Part shown: positions 53,001-61,700 of the stretch, piece by piece
Position numbering within the stretch: the stretch's first letter is position 1
Layout of the letters: each line of letters opens with the position of its first letter
DNA from: Lentisphaeria bacterium
GTDB lineage: Bacteria; Verrucomicrobiota; Lentisphaeria; Oligosphaerales; Oligosphaeraceae
NCBI GenBank assembly: GCA_024405215.1
Contig: JAKSPB010000009.1
Coordinates: 1-64,000 of the forward strand
Reading direction: 5' to 3'
DNA length: 64,000 bases
Made by a program: the position numbers and the translations under genes
Notes under the pieces: generated by a model
Told to the model about the DNA's origin: nothing
Database searches by the model: none
The model's input: only the letters and a program-made list of their open reading frames with translations

Positions 53001-54197
53001 CCTGTTGCGCACCGGAATTCGTCCAAGAAAAAGATCCGGGTAACTCAAGTCTCCCTCGCCGGCGAGCAGCGCATAGGGAGTATCGGAGGCAATCTTCTGA
53101 TATGCGGTCGCGCCATGCACCGACAGCTTTCCCGTGGCGTGCTGGAAAGGAGGAATCGCCCCATAATCGCCCACCAGCATCAAATGGGTGAGACCATGTT
53201 CTTCATATTGACTGCGCACCCACGCCAGGACACCGTCACGTCCTTCCCCCGTCTCGGACGGATATCTGCCCAGCAGGACCTCCCAGCCCATTCGTTTCTT
53301 CCAGCCGACATACTCCTGCACGGCAACATCGTCGCACCACTCCTCCGGCATCACCATCGCCAGAACGCCGACGGAAGAAACAACCGACACACTCCGGAAA
53401 GAAGGACCATTGATAAAAAAGGACCGCTGGATGGCGGCAAAATCACCATTGCCGTCCAATTCCGCAGATGACGCGCCCACCGTGCGCAAGGAAACCACGG
53501 CACGCGTCAAGACCCGGATATTCCCCCGGGCATCGTCATACAGGAAACGCGACACCGTGACGCCATCCCCCTGGATGCCGCGAAGCTGGTAGCCTGACGC
53601 AACCCGAACGGAGGCATCCGGAAAGACCACGCCCGCTCCATAGACTTCCGGCGAAGGAAGCACGGGAGCAGGAACCTCGCCGCGGAACGTCATCGCCTGC
53701 CCAGGCGCCGGACGGCACGCATCTATCGTCGCATACTCAGCATTCCGCAAAGTGACCTTGACGGCACAGCCAGGCGCAGTGCCGTATTCCATTCGATAGA
53801 GCGGCAGCGCAGGCATCCCCGACACCTTGAGCGTGGACGCGCCATCCGCCTCAATCCTCTGCCAGACGCGCCCTTCCTCGTCCGCAACATCCTCGATGGA
53901 ATAACGAGGCAGGATGAACTCCACCAGCGTCTCCTCCGGCGTACAGGAAACCACGCGGAAAGGAGCCGTCCCTTCTCCGGACCATCTCCCCCCCCCCGGC
54001 TCAGCTTCTTCCTTTTCCTCAACCGCCTGTCCGGAATCGGACGCGAGCTCCATGCCCTCCTTACCGTTCCTTCTCGCCAATTCATCGGAGAGCGCGCCTT
54101 CCCCCTTGATTCCGCACAGCCGCCATCCCGCTATCACGGCAACCAGCAGCAATAGCAGAATGACCAGCCTCTTTTTTGGGAAAAAGCGCATTCTCAT
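50001..54197 (-). CDS. Giant envelope protease: gingipain-type C25 domain + EF-hand + degenerate M14 domain
   Basis: This 1398-aa protein starts with a membrane/signal segment (about 9-28) and a charged, probably pro-, region. The C25 gingipain-like cysteine protease domain spans about 275-650 with H499 (YLGHGG) and C532 (APVCDAG) as the catalytic pair. A dockerin/EF-hand-like loop DADLDGCVSNGE lies near 760. A zinc-carboxypeptidase (M14)-like domain follows at about 910-1150: H948 and E951 are present, but the third zinc ligand (DLH) is Arg at R1068 and the substrate motif NRNFP is ERGFP, so this domain is probably inactive. Gingipains cleave host proteins after Arg or Lys. The mnmA gene follows downstream 15 bp after its stop. 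Confidence 0.82.
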   Translation of the reverse strand: MRMRFFPKKRLVILLLLLVAVIAGWRLCGIKGEGALSDELARRNGKEGMELASDSGQAVEEKEEAEPGGGRWSGEGTAPFRVVSCTPEETLVEFILPRYSIEDVADEEGRVWQRIEADGASTLKVSGMPALPLYRMEYGTAPGCAVKVTLRNAEYATIDACRPAPGQAMTFRGEVPAPVLPSPEVYGAGVVFPDASVRVASGYQLRGIQGDGVTVSRFLYDDARGNIRVLTRAVVSLRTVGASSAELDGNGDFAAIQRSFFINGPSFRSVSVVSSVGVLAMVMPEEWCDDVAVQEYVGWKKRMGWEVLLGRYPSETGEGRDGVLAWVRSQYEEHGLTHLMLVGDYGAIPPFQHATGKLSVHGATAYQKIASDTPYALLAGEGDLSYPDLFLGRIPVRNREFAARALARTVKFEEGKFTDSGWTKRGIYLGSNEASSSWPYWGVKDRTVILRQQQAIEGAGILQESSTYYDMITDQHSQSQEEVAADIDDGAAALFYLGHGGCVFFKTTRYSADQALRQDNGGRLPFVIAPVCDAGKLDHADFAHDFARDMVEYDIPSLGQALFESENATAGVAGAILSTDETLWEPPIEQLYAFTAALQRSREGNNRLSSQGAYALESLYAAVSFCDTYADDYYKSTEHHSRDNGEYTSKDGIVHAWEMELLGDPTVVCRIGGQVPLEVVLEEQKDALEISVKGLSEQAPSSVANCAVAVGTDEGGVVAFRTDAEGSVTLPLREIAGKPVRIRIVDGSGPMVEYPWRSVDADLDGCVSNGELLAWLAWWQEAFEPSAGAAEWMLSLREGAWKKWRENPDVEKPEKPEEPTVAGFAERLYEVDLALESGTLDALAQAGVVLKNIDGDQATALVNGLELENLLARDFEYLAIRDVAVVPPALGLEEIRNFQEELSAENWPQVRPAYLGMTEEGREITGVRISLAGEGVEVPQLLMMAGIHGNETAAVEQVLTFLREVRSSLEEGEGRVAELLKRCALWVVPVLNPDGYVAGKHDNLHGVDLERGFPDDPGRLAEGDACGLEAPWKYAVFGKAETCRPQREQSALVRWLVAHPVQAVLDVRQGDEYVAWGSPADAALAGKVAEAAEIARAIRRDERYPVAGTLQQWMVDYLECHALEMSIAKAGTSGSAAILRWLASALEGMTIPEDAETVEGSGAPVACVLPRQFLPGREMEVPVKVEAEEYPLAWRMRMPKEWQGGVAETEGRLVRYGEGFLDVVAMSSEDVEELNMLLKPSPEAESARLVWENQKASFAKVLVAAPERRVAMALSAGWNCLAVPLAGIRPEALKLQSPKDFSFWGHRECVSGCLEPGKGYWGWRETPYEGCVSGWWLDPRPVAVETGWQMLGTTAAHSLPSDAYRVENGVFLLLPAGAMVPAGTAYWRHCEEAEWVIP

Positions 54198-54210
54198 CTT
54201 TCAACTCCCA

Positions 54211-54254
54211 AAACGAAAACAGGCGGGTCCCTGAAAAAGAGGAGCCCGCCTGTT
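54211..54254 (-). terminator. Intrinsic terminator of the PpiD-like gene
   Basis: On the minus strand AACAGGCGGG pairs perfectly with CCCGCCTGTT (54218-54227 and 54245-54254), followed by a T-rich tail. Confidence 0.85.
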
Positions 54255-54275
54255 TGTTACGCTACAAAGAATTCA

Positions 54276-54453
54276 CTGAACCTTTTTGCAAAGTCCATTT
54301 GAAGGCACTTTCCAAGGCTTTCAGAGCCGGTTCGCTTTCAAGTCCACTACGACGGCGACGTATCCCGCCGCAGCCTCGCGAAGGCGGAAGAACTTGGAGC
54401 AAAATGGCCCGAAAGAACGAAAAGCGGCCCAAGCGACTTTTGCAAGGAAACGT
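54276..54453 (-). repeat. Structured 3'-UTR element, copy A
   Basis: This element lies between the PpiD-like stop codon and its terminator. Read on the minus strand it matches the plus strand of copy B (57751-57911): it shares TTGCAAA-GTCGCTT, CTTTTCG-TCTTTCGGG, CTCCAAGT-CTTC, TCGTAGTGGACT and a CCTTC-ATGGACTTT ending. Its ends are again inverted relative to each other. It has an insertion of about 20 bp relative to copy B. No coding capacity is evident. Confidence 0.7.
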
Positions 54454-56952
54454 TTATTCCTCTTCCGCTTCGCCAGTGTAGGGGGTGCCAGCGCGAAGCT
54501 GCGTATTGGACTGCTCAAGAAGCGTCTTTTCAAAGTTCATCATCTCTTCGTTCTGCTTCATCATCAGCAGCCGATCCTTCAGTTGCTGACGCTCCTCGGC
54601 GTTGGAATCCAGCTTTTCAGGAACCACGCGGTTGGCCACGTAGAGCAGCTGGTAGCCGACGGGGATCACCAGCGGCATACCCTGTCCAAGGGTAAAGACC
54701 TGCTGTGCGCGCTGGGGTTCCAGGAAGGCACCGGGGGCTTTGATGGCCGCCAGGGCGTCCACGAACTGAACGGCGTTAAGCTGCTTGCTCTGCTGCAGGG
54801 ACTTCACGATTTCGGTCTGATTCTGGACATCGCTGACGCTGAAAGCGGGCAGTTCAGTGAACTTCAGGTCGCCGGCCGCGGCATCCAGGTCGCCGCCATT
54901 GGTCTGCAGGGCCTCGGCGATGCGCTTCATTTCCGCCTGGGCGCGAGCCTGGGCAGCGGCCATCTCCACATTCTCGCGATAGGCCTGCTGCAACACCGGG
55001 GCGTATTCCTTGGCAGCAGGATCAGCCAGATGGGCGGCTTCAATGCCGGTCAGGCAGATCACGTAAGAAGCATCCAGACCGATGACGGCGGAGGAGATGG
55101 GACTGGTCATGTTGGCCATGAAGACTGCACGCAGGACTTCGCTGTTGGCAGCCGTGGCATGGGAGACATCCAGGCCATTGACGAGCTCGAACTTGGCCTC
55201 GGCGATCTCGCCGGCCAGCTTCTCCATCAGGGCGACGGCAGTGGTTTTCTCCTCTTCGGACTGCGCCTTGGCATTGGCGTCCTGAGCCTTCCACCAAGCC
55301 TCGCCGAACTTCTCGGCAAACCGCGCCGCGGCCTCGTCGGCCAGCTTGCGGGCCTTGGCGGCCTTCAGGTCGCTGGCCAGACCTTCCTTCACATCGTCCA
55401 GGACCTTCTTGTCAACCTCGAACTCGGACTTGCGTGCCTCATAGGCAGCGGCGACCTCCTCGGCAGTGGTGTCGGCGACCTGGGAGAGATAGCCTTCGGG
55501 AGCGAAGGTGACCTGGCCAAAGGAACGCTGCTCGGGAACATAGAAGCGACCGATGAGCTGCTGATCCAGCGTGGCGCCCAGGCGATAGAGTTCCTGCTGC
55601 TTGCTGGCGGAATCCATGTTCTTGTTGTCACGGATGGCCTCCACGGCGGCCATGTAGGCATCATACGGATTCTTGACCTTCTCCTGGAAGAAAACCAGGG
55701 CCTTCTCGTTGCTGATGGTCTCGCTGATGATGTTGCGCAGGGCATCCATGCCATTCCCCTTCAGCTCAGGCAGAGAGTCGGGCATCTGCGTCGGCTGCTT
55801 GAAGGTGATCATCGCCACTGCGGTGAAACCGTCGCCGATGATCATGGGAGTCACATCGCCCACGGACGCCGTGTTGCGGATGACATCCGCCAGGCGCTCC
55901 TGGTTGCCAAGGCCTTCGATCATGTTGTCCAAGGCAATCACGCCCGTGGCGGAAACCGCGGCGCCGGCCTTCTCGGCTGCAGCACGATAACGGGCGATGC
56001 GAGCCTCGGTGGCCTCGTCCTGAACCAAGGTCTTGAATTCATTGGAGAGCGCCTGGGCCTTCTTGCGAGCCTCGGCACGGACACGCTCGTCCGTCAGGGC
56101 AGCCCGGATGGCCTCGGTGGCCTGCTCCAGGGTCTGGCCCTTATAGACGGTGTTCTTGTTCGCCTCGTAGCGCTGGGAAATCTCCGCAGCGGTGGGAACC
56201 GCGGAAGCGCCCATGGCCGCGCGGACGGCGTCATAGCGGAAGACGGCCGCCAGGGCGTTCTTGGACTCTGGCAGGACGATCTCGGCCTTGCGCTCGGCAT
56301 AGAACTTCTGGATCTCCTCCTCGGTGGGCTGGGCGTCCTTCGTGGAAATGCCCACGGTAGCGCACTTCAGGGTGTACTGGGCCATGGCGTCATCCACCTC
56401 GGCATCGGAAACCACCGCGCGCTCCTTCACCTTGTCCAGGACACGCTCAATGATGATGTCCTCCTTCACGACTTCGTCAAATTCGGTGGGAACCAGCTGC
56501 AGATTGCGCTTGACGATGTCGATCATGTTATCAAAGGCCACCTTGTTGAAATGGCCGTTCTCGTCCTTCAAGACCTCGATCGTGGAGATGCGGGCCTTGA
56601 TTTCGTCGTCGGTGACCTGGTCAAGGTCGTTCTGCTTGGCATAGTGCAGAAGGCGCATGCGGTTGAGGGCTTCGTTGAAAAGCGCCTGCTTCTGGCTGGA
56701 GAAATCCGCGCCAAAGAGGGAAGGATTGGAAATCCACAGGCCAAGCGTGGTCTTGTTCATCTCCTTCTGGACCAGATCGATGGACAACGTCTTGCCGTAC
56801 ATCTTGCCAAAATCCTTCAGACCGCCCCGGCCGCCCTGCATGCTGCCGGGAGTGACGAAGATGACGAAAGTGGCGATGATGATGATCAGAAGCACCAGGT
56901 AGGTCAGCTTCGCGTGCTTCTCGAAGTAACGGTTAAAGTGGGAAATGAACAT
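54454..56952 (-). CDS. PpiD/SurA-like periplasmic peptidyl-prolyl isomerase chaperone
   Basis: This 832-aa protein has an N-terminal membrane anchor (about residues 16-34) and a SurA_N-type helical chaperone domain (about 60-210). A long alpha-helical periplasmic part includes a parvulin-like segment around residues 200-330. Such PpiD relatives sit at the Sec translocon exit and help fold outer-membrane and periplasmic proteins. It follows rpe by 42 bp on the minus strand, so they may be cotranscribed. Its stop abuts repeat element A. Confidence 0.85.
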   Translation of the reverse strand: MFISHFNRYFEKHAKLTYLVLLIIIIATFVIFVTPGSMQGGRGGLKDFGKMYGKTLSIDLVQKEMNKTTLGLWISNPSLFGADFSSQKQALFNEALNRMRLLHYAKQNDLDQVTDDEIKARISTIEVLKDENGHFNKVAFDNMIDIVKRNLQLVPTEFDEVVKEDIIIERVLDKVKERAVVSDAEVDDAMAQYTLKCATVGISTKDAQPTEEEIQKFYAERKAEIVLPESKNALAAVFRYDAVRAAMGASAVPTAAEISQRYEANKNTVYKGQTLEQATEAIRAALTDERVRAEARKKAQALSNEFKTLVQDEATEARIARYRAAAEKAGAAVSATGVIALDNMIEGLGNQERLADVIRNTASVGDVTPMIIGDGFTAVAMITFKQPTQMPDSLPELKGNGMDALRNIISETISNEKALVFFQEKVKNPYDAYMAAVEAIRDNKNMDSASKQQELYRLGATLDQQLIGRFYVPEQRSFGQVTFAPEGYLSQVADTTAEEVAAAYEARKSEFEVDKKVLDDVKEGLASDLKAAKARKLADEAAARFAEKFGEAWWKAQDANAKAQSEEEKTTAVALMEKLAGEIAEAKFELVNGLDVSHATAANSEVLRAVFMANMTSPISSAVIGLDASYVICLTGIEAAHLADPAAKEYAPVLQQAYRENVEMAAAQARAQAEMKRIAEALQTNGGDLDAAAGDLKFTELPAFSVSDVQNQTEIVKSLQQSKQLNAVQFVDALAAIKAPGAFLEPQRAQQVFTLGQGMPLVIPVGYQLLYVANRVVPEKLDSNAEERQQLKDRLLMMKQNEEMMNFEKTLLEQSNTQLRAGTPYTGEAEEE

Positions 56953-56994
56953 TTGTGTCTCTTGTATTCAGGGAGGACTCTTATCGGAAAATTG

Positions 56995-57690
56995 CTATCG
57001 CAGGACGTCGATGGCCGCCTTGTAGTCGCCATCCTTGGCATGGAAGACGCTGGATCCGGCCACCAGGACATCCGCGCCGGACTGCCGGACCAACTCCGCG
57101 GAGGCCTTGGCGATGCCGCCGTCGACTTCCAGGCGGATGGGCTTGCCCGTGGCCTGGATGGCCGCATGGAGCTTCTGGATCTTGGGAAGCTGCTCGCCGT
57201 GGAAGGACTGGCCGCCAAACCCCGGCTCGACCGTCATCACCAGCACCATCTCCACCTTCTCCAGGTAGGGCAGGACCATCTCCAACGGAGTGGCAGGACG
57301 AAGCGAAATGCCTGCCGTGCACCCCAGCGCGTGGATGGAGTCAATCACCTTGTCCGCATCCTGCTCCACTTCCACATGGAAGGTAATATGATCCGCGCCG
57401 GCATCCCGGAAACGAGGAGCATATTTCAGGGGATCCGTGATCATCAGATGCACGTCAAAAAGCATGCCGGAGGCAGGACGGATGGCCTTGACCAGATCCG
57501 CGCCAAAGGAGATGTTCGGCACGAAATGGCCGTCCATGATGTCCAGATGGAGGACCTCGGCACCCGCCTTTTCCACAGCCGCCACCTCTTCCGCCAGATG
57601 GTCATAGCGGGCCGCCAGAAGAGAGGGAGCCACCAGGACGCGATCCCGGGGCCACTGCGTAAACACATGCTTGCTGGAAATGGATGCCAT
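56995..57690 (-). CDS. rpe: Ribulose-phosphate 3-epimerase
   Basis: This 231-aa TIM-barrel enzyme interconverts ribulose-5-phosphate and xylulose-5-phosphate. Family motifs are VAPSLLAARYDHL, HLDIMDGHFVPNISFG near 48-63, FDVHLMI, MTVEPGFGGQSF and EVDGGI, with the catalytic Asp residues D50 and D193-equivalent present. Length is standard. It is followed by the PpiD-like gene. Confidence 0.96.
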   Translation of the reverse strand: MASISSKHVFTQWPRDRVLVAPSLLAARYDHLAEEVAAVEKAGAEVLHLDIMDGHFVPNISFGADLVKAIRPASGMLFDVHLMITDPLKYAPRFRDAGADHITFHVEVEQDADKVIDSIHALGCTAGISLRPATPLEMVLPYLEKVEMVLVMTVEPGFGGQSFHGEQLPKIQKLHAAIQATGKPIRLEVDGGIAKASAELVRQSGADVLVAGSSVFHAKDGDYKAAIDVLR

Positions 57691-57705
57691 AATCTACTCT
57701 AAAAT

Positions 57706-57738
57706 CAAAAAAGACGGCCACGGATATGCGTGACCGTC
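57706..57738 (-). terminator. Intrinsic terminator between rpmB and rpe
   Basis: On the minus strand GACGGTCACG pairs with CGTGGCCGTC (57729-57738 with 57713-57722, one mismatch), followed by TTTTTT. It ends the rpmB transcript just upstream of rpe. Confidence 0.85.
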
Positions 57739-57750
57739 CTCATACACAGG

Positions 57751-57911
57751 TGAGCCTCTTGCAAAGGTCGCTTCGGTCACTTTTCGCTCTTTCGGGTCAT
57801 TTTACTCCAAGTACTTCGCATCGTAGTGGACTACGCCTTGACGCGCTCGAAGCAAACTGCCTTCCGAAATCCCTGAAAAGCGCCTTCGGATGGACCTTTA
57901 CGAAAGGCTCA
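57751..57911 (+). repeat. Structured 3'-UTR element, copy B, with inverted ends
   Basis: The 161-bp element begins TGAGCCTCTTGCAAAGGTC, and its reverse end reads TGAGCCTTTCGTAAAGGTC, a 19-bp terminal inverted repeat with 3 mismatches. The centre contains a CGTAGT/ACTACG hairpin. It lies between the rpmB stop codon and the terminator at 57706. A related copy A is at 54276-54453. Confidence 0.8.
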
Positions 57912-57941
57912 GGTAAATCAGGGGAGAGCCCCCGGATTTCC

Positions 57942-58169
57942 TTAAGCCTTGACAACCTTGCCGGAACGCAGGCAGGCGGTGCAGACGGTCAAGCGCTTGA
58001 CGCCGCCGTTGACCACAGCGCGGACGCTCTTCAGGTTCGGCTTGAACTCGCGCTTGGTGTTCTTCACCACGTGCATACCAATACCGCCCTTCTTCTTGGC
58101 CAGACCACGACGGGTGATGTGACCACCAGAAGCCTTGTGCTTGCCGCAAATCTCGCAAATCGCGCCCAT
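57942..58169 (-). CDS. rpmB: 50S ribosomal protein L28
   Basis: This 75-aa protein is a typical L28 with SGGHITRRGLAKKKGG and LKSVRAVVNGGVKRLTVCTAC. It carries a zinc-ribbon (C5/C8 and C63/C66), the C+ form. A GAGG site precedes the ATG. It lies just after tRNA-Lys on the same strand, and repeat element B follows its stop. Confidence 0.97.
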   Translation of the reverse strand: MGAICEICGKHKASGGHITRRGLAKKKGGIGMHVVKNTKREFKPNLKSVRAVVNGGVKRLTVCTACLRSGKVVKA

Positions 58170-58224
58170 TTTGACTACCTCGCTAATGAATTGTTTACTT
58201 TAATGTGTAATGATTTACAGAAAT

Positions 58225-58300
58225 TGGTGGGATGGACGGGATTCGAACCCGTGACCACTGCATTAAAAGTGCAATGCTCTACCGACTGAGCTACCATCCC
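58225..58300 (-). tRNA. tRNA-Lys (TTT)
   Basis: Full cloverleaf with acceptor GGGATGG/CCATCCC, anticodon loop CTTTTAA giving anticodon TTT, T-loop TTCGAAT, and an encoded CCA at 58225-58227. Confidence 0.97.
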
Positions 58301-58321
58301 AAAAGTCGTCGCGGTGCATAA

Positions 58322-58351
58322 TTTACACCGTCCGGCAGACGCCGATGGCAA
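58322..58351 (-). promoter_or_regulatory. Candidate promoter of tRNA-Lys/rpmB
   Basis: On the minus strand TTGCCA (58346-58351) and TGTAAA (58322-58327) are spaced by 18 bp, about 22 bp before the tRNA 5' end. Confidence 0.45.
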
Positions 58352-58654
58352 AAGACGGCAAGAACGCCGTTTTTTTTTCACAAAGACGAAACGGAAAGTT
58401 GCATAATATACTCTCCCGATGCTTTTTTTCCAATGACTACAGAGAAGTTCGGCATTTTTCCCTTCCGGAATGCAGAAGAAGGCAACCCTGGAAACAGACG
58501 CATGCCCGCAGCGCCGGGGGTCCCCTTCGCCACGCGGGACGCTTCTCGCACTGTGCCCGAAGCGCACCCCTCGGGTTGTCGATGCGAGACGCGGACACGA
58601 CGAACGCAGATTCTTGCGTCAAAGGCGTCCAGGCACTGGAAACAAGACAAAGAA
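58352..58654. other. Intergenic region, no gene recognised
   Basis: These 300 bp are GC-rich with a T9 tract at 58370-58378 behind a short GC hairpin, plus several GACGC/GCGTC pieces. No ribosome-binding site fits the open frames. I see no gene. Confidence 0.45.
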
Positions 58655-58695
58655 GGGGCTGCTGCATCCTCTGGACGAGTTTTTGCGGCAGCCCC
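58655..58695 (-). terminator. Terminator-like hairpin after the GH42-like gene
   Basis: GGGGCTGCTGC (58655-58665) pairs with GCGGCAGCCCC (58685-58695) apart from one G-T pair. It belongs to the GGGCTGCTGC family of terminators in this window and is placed just after the stop at 58714 on the minus strand. Confidence 0.65.
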
Positions 58696-58713
58696 GGGAA
58701 TGCTTCGCGTTCG

Positions 58714-61700
58714 CTACTTCAGCTGTTCCAGCAATTCGCGTGCGTCATCGCCATAGTAGAAGAAGCGTGTCTCGTGCATCGGCGAGTCGTATTCGAACTC
58801 ATCGATGCCCTTGCCGACCAGCTGCCGGTTGAAGATGTCGATGACATCGGTCTTCTTCGGCAGGCGGATGTGCTTTTTGCCGGGGAAGCGCGCGTGCAGC
58901 GTGAAGAGCGCGGCATTGGCGTCCACGGGATCGGAAGTCTCGCTGAAGACGTGCACGCCGGCATCCTTGAGCAGCTGCGTCAGGAAAGGTACATCGAACT
59001 GCCAGACGCCGCAGTAGATGGAGGTGGCCTTTCCGGTCGTCTTGCGAGCCAGTCCCACCGTTCCGTCCTCGTAGGTGCCCATCGTCTCCGCCTCGCCGTC
59101 CACCACATGGAACATGGGCAGGATGCGTGTCGTGCGGGTTCCCATGACCTTGCCGTCCTCCAGCGTCACGGCCGGCATGAGGGGCCCGTCGGAAATCTGG
59201 AAATCAAAGCCCGTGAGGCGCTTCATGTGCTCGACGCCATTGTCCAGCCCGTAGGAATACCCCGGCGCATAGATCCAAAGCAGCGTGCAATCGCGTTCCT
59301 TCAGCTTCTCCACGGCCTTCAGGAAAGCCTCGTCGTACTTGATGCAGTTCAGGAAGACGTAGAGCTTGTAGTCGCCGGGATTGTCCGCCAGGTCTTCGGC
59401 CAGGACGTAGTCCATGGCCGCGCCGGAACGCGCGAAACGGACGTAGTTCTTCTCCAGGACATCGCCGGTGAAGACCGGACGAGTCTCCGCGCGGGTGATC
59501 ACCGTGCCGTCCATGTCGTAGGACTGGATGAGCTCGCTGTTGGAGGTCGACTTCTTCAGCATGGGCATGGCCTTGATGGTCTCTTCGCTGGCGACCAGCG
59601 CCACTTCCGCGGCGCGGGGCACCGCCTTGTCCACGCAGAACTGCCCCACTGTTCGCAGGGTCGCCAGATCCTTCTCCGCCTGGGGGAAGTCGAACTCCGA
59701 ACCGGCGGAGAGATTGTAGAAGTAGTACTGGTAGTTCCGGCACAGGGTATCCGCCATGTTCCGCCGCAGGACGTTGACCGTGGTCGCCTCGTTGATCATC
59801 TGGAAGTATCCCAGTCCGGAGGGGCAGCGGAAGGTACGGGAGTCATCCTCTATGACGGGGATGACTCCATGGTTGTTCAGCGTGGCGAAGGGCTTCATGT
59901 CGCCCATGATGTCGCCGATGTTCCGCAGGCCGTAGGGATGGGGGGAGATGATGAAGTCGATGCAGTCCGCATCCTTCAGGGTTTCCTTCAGCGCGTAGTG
60001 CGCGCGCATCTGGGAGCGCCCGGAGGCCCCCAAAGTCATGGTGTAGCCGTAGTAGAAGCCGATGACCTTGTCCGGTCCCACAATCTCCTTCGCCCGCTTG
60101 GCCAGGGCCATCATGGGCTTGACGACGGAATCCGAATAGAAGTCCGCGAAGGCGACCGACTTCAGGTGCTTCTTCTGGTCCCAGAGGATCTCGTCGCCAT
60201 CCAGCGCCTCGCGTTCCGCCAGGGTGGGGATGGTCCAGTCGGTCAGCTGGGAATACTTCTCCTGCGCGTAGGCCTTGAAAGCCCTCTGCACGGCGGGCGA
60301 GAAATCCACCGTAGTGGCCGGATTGGGATCCCAGCCCAGCCACTCCAGGGTGTGGCCGCCCGTGATGCGGTAGCCGATGATGCGGTTGGCGTAAGGGCAG
60401 TGCTCCAGGTAGTTCAGGACTTCGTCCAGATATCCCAGCGTGTCCGTCAGGTAGTTCTCGGAAGCAAAGGAGTGGTTCAGGCGACCGCCGTCCTTGTTGA
60501 CGTTGCCCAGGCCGTCGATGCACATCTCATCGGGATGGAGCTTGTCCCAGCCCTTGGGCGGATAGCACTGGATGTCCACGATGAAATAGGCGTCCTTGTT
60601 GTTGCGGCGATAGGCCTCGGCCTGGCGGTCGAACTCGTAGAACTTGATGACGCCGGGCGCCTGCCAGGTCCGGGGATAGACCACATAGAGCGTGGCGATG
60701 TCCAGCACGCCGCTGTTGTGGATGGGCTGGTTGTCCGGACGGCGCTCGCGCTGGACGCCGCCCCACAGGGGATAGACGGGACGGTCGTTGAGCGAAAAGA
60801 CGGGACGGCCATTCACGTCCACCACCTTGAAGACCGGCTTCTCCTCGAAGCCGGGGATGCTCTTCAGCTGCCGGACGGAAAGTTCCACGGAGGGCGTCTT
60901 GTCGAAGAAGGTGGAGAAGATCTCCAGCCTGCCCTTCATGGTGCTGATATACGCGGGTGTCGCGTAATCGAAGGAGAGCTGCCACTTGTCATAGCCCATG
61001 TCGCTCCAGTCGTCGGCGGTGAACTCCCGCTCGTCGTCCCAGACGACATCGCCATCTGCGACCAGACGAAGCGTGGCCAGGAAGGGCCGGGTGGGCTTGG
61101 TGCCTGCGAAGGTCATGGTGATTCGCGTGGACTTTCCGGCCCGAACCGCGGCGGGGGTCGCCATAGCGTTCTTCAGGGTCTGGAGGGAGTTGTTGGCGAA
61201 ATCGTGATAGGGCAGCGCCACGGTCCAGGGAGAACTGGGCGGCGGGGCGTGCTCGATGGTCTTCTCCCAGCCGGAGTCGTCATAGCCGGGCTTGCACCAG
61301 TCGCCCTCCGCCACGGCTGCCGTGAGCCAGGAGGCGTCGGTGGTGAAATATTCGCATTCGCCGCCGGGATAGCGCACGAAGAGCTCCGCCAGCATTCCGC
61401 CCACATTGTCCAGGTTGGTGTAGCGGAAGCCCAGCGCATTCAATCCCTTGTGGAGCTTGCCGTCCAGCTTGACGACGCAGAGTTCCTTCCAGTTGGCGAA
61501 GCGGGCCAGTTCGGCGCCGTTCAGATAGCCCACCACGGAATCATCGGCGGTGAACTGGAGCATGGCCCTCTCGGGTTCGTCCTTCAGGCGGATTTCCTTC
61601 CGGACATAGAAGCTGGTATGGGCGCCCAGGCCGCGCTTGTCCTGGGGGGAGGAGATGAGCTTCCCCTGGAAGTAGGCGTAGTCCGTGACGCGCTTGCTTT

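Noticed and set aside
54286-57702. Long antisense frame opposite the PpiD-like gene and rpe
   Set aside because: Same reason; the minus-strand genes have motifs and correct starts.
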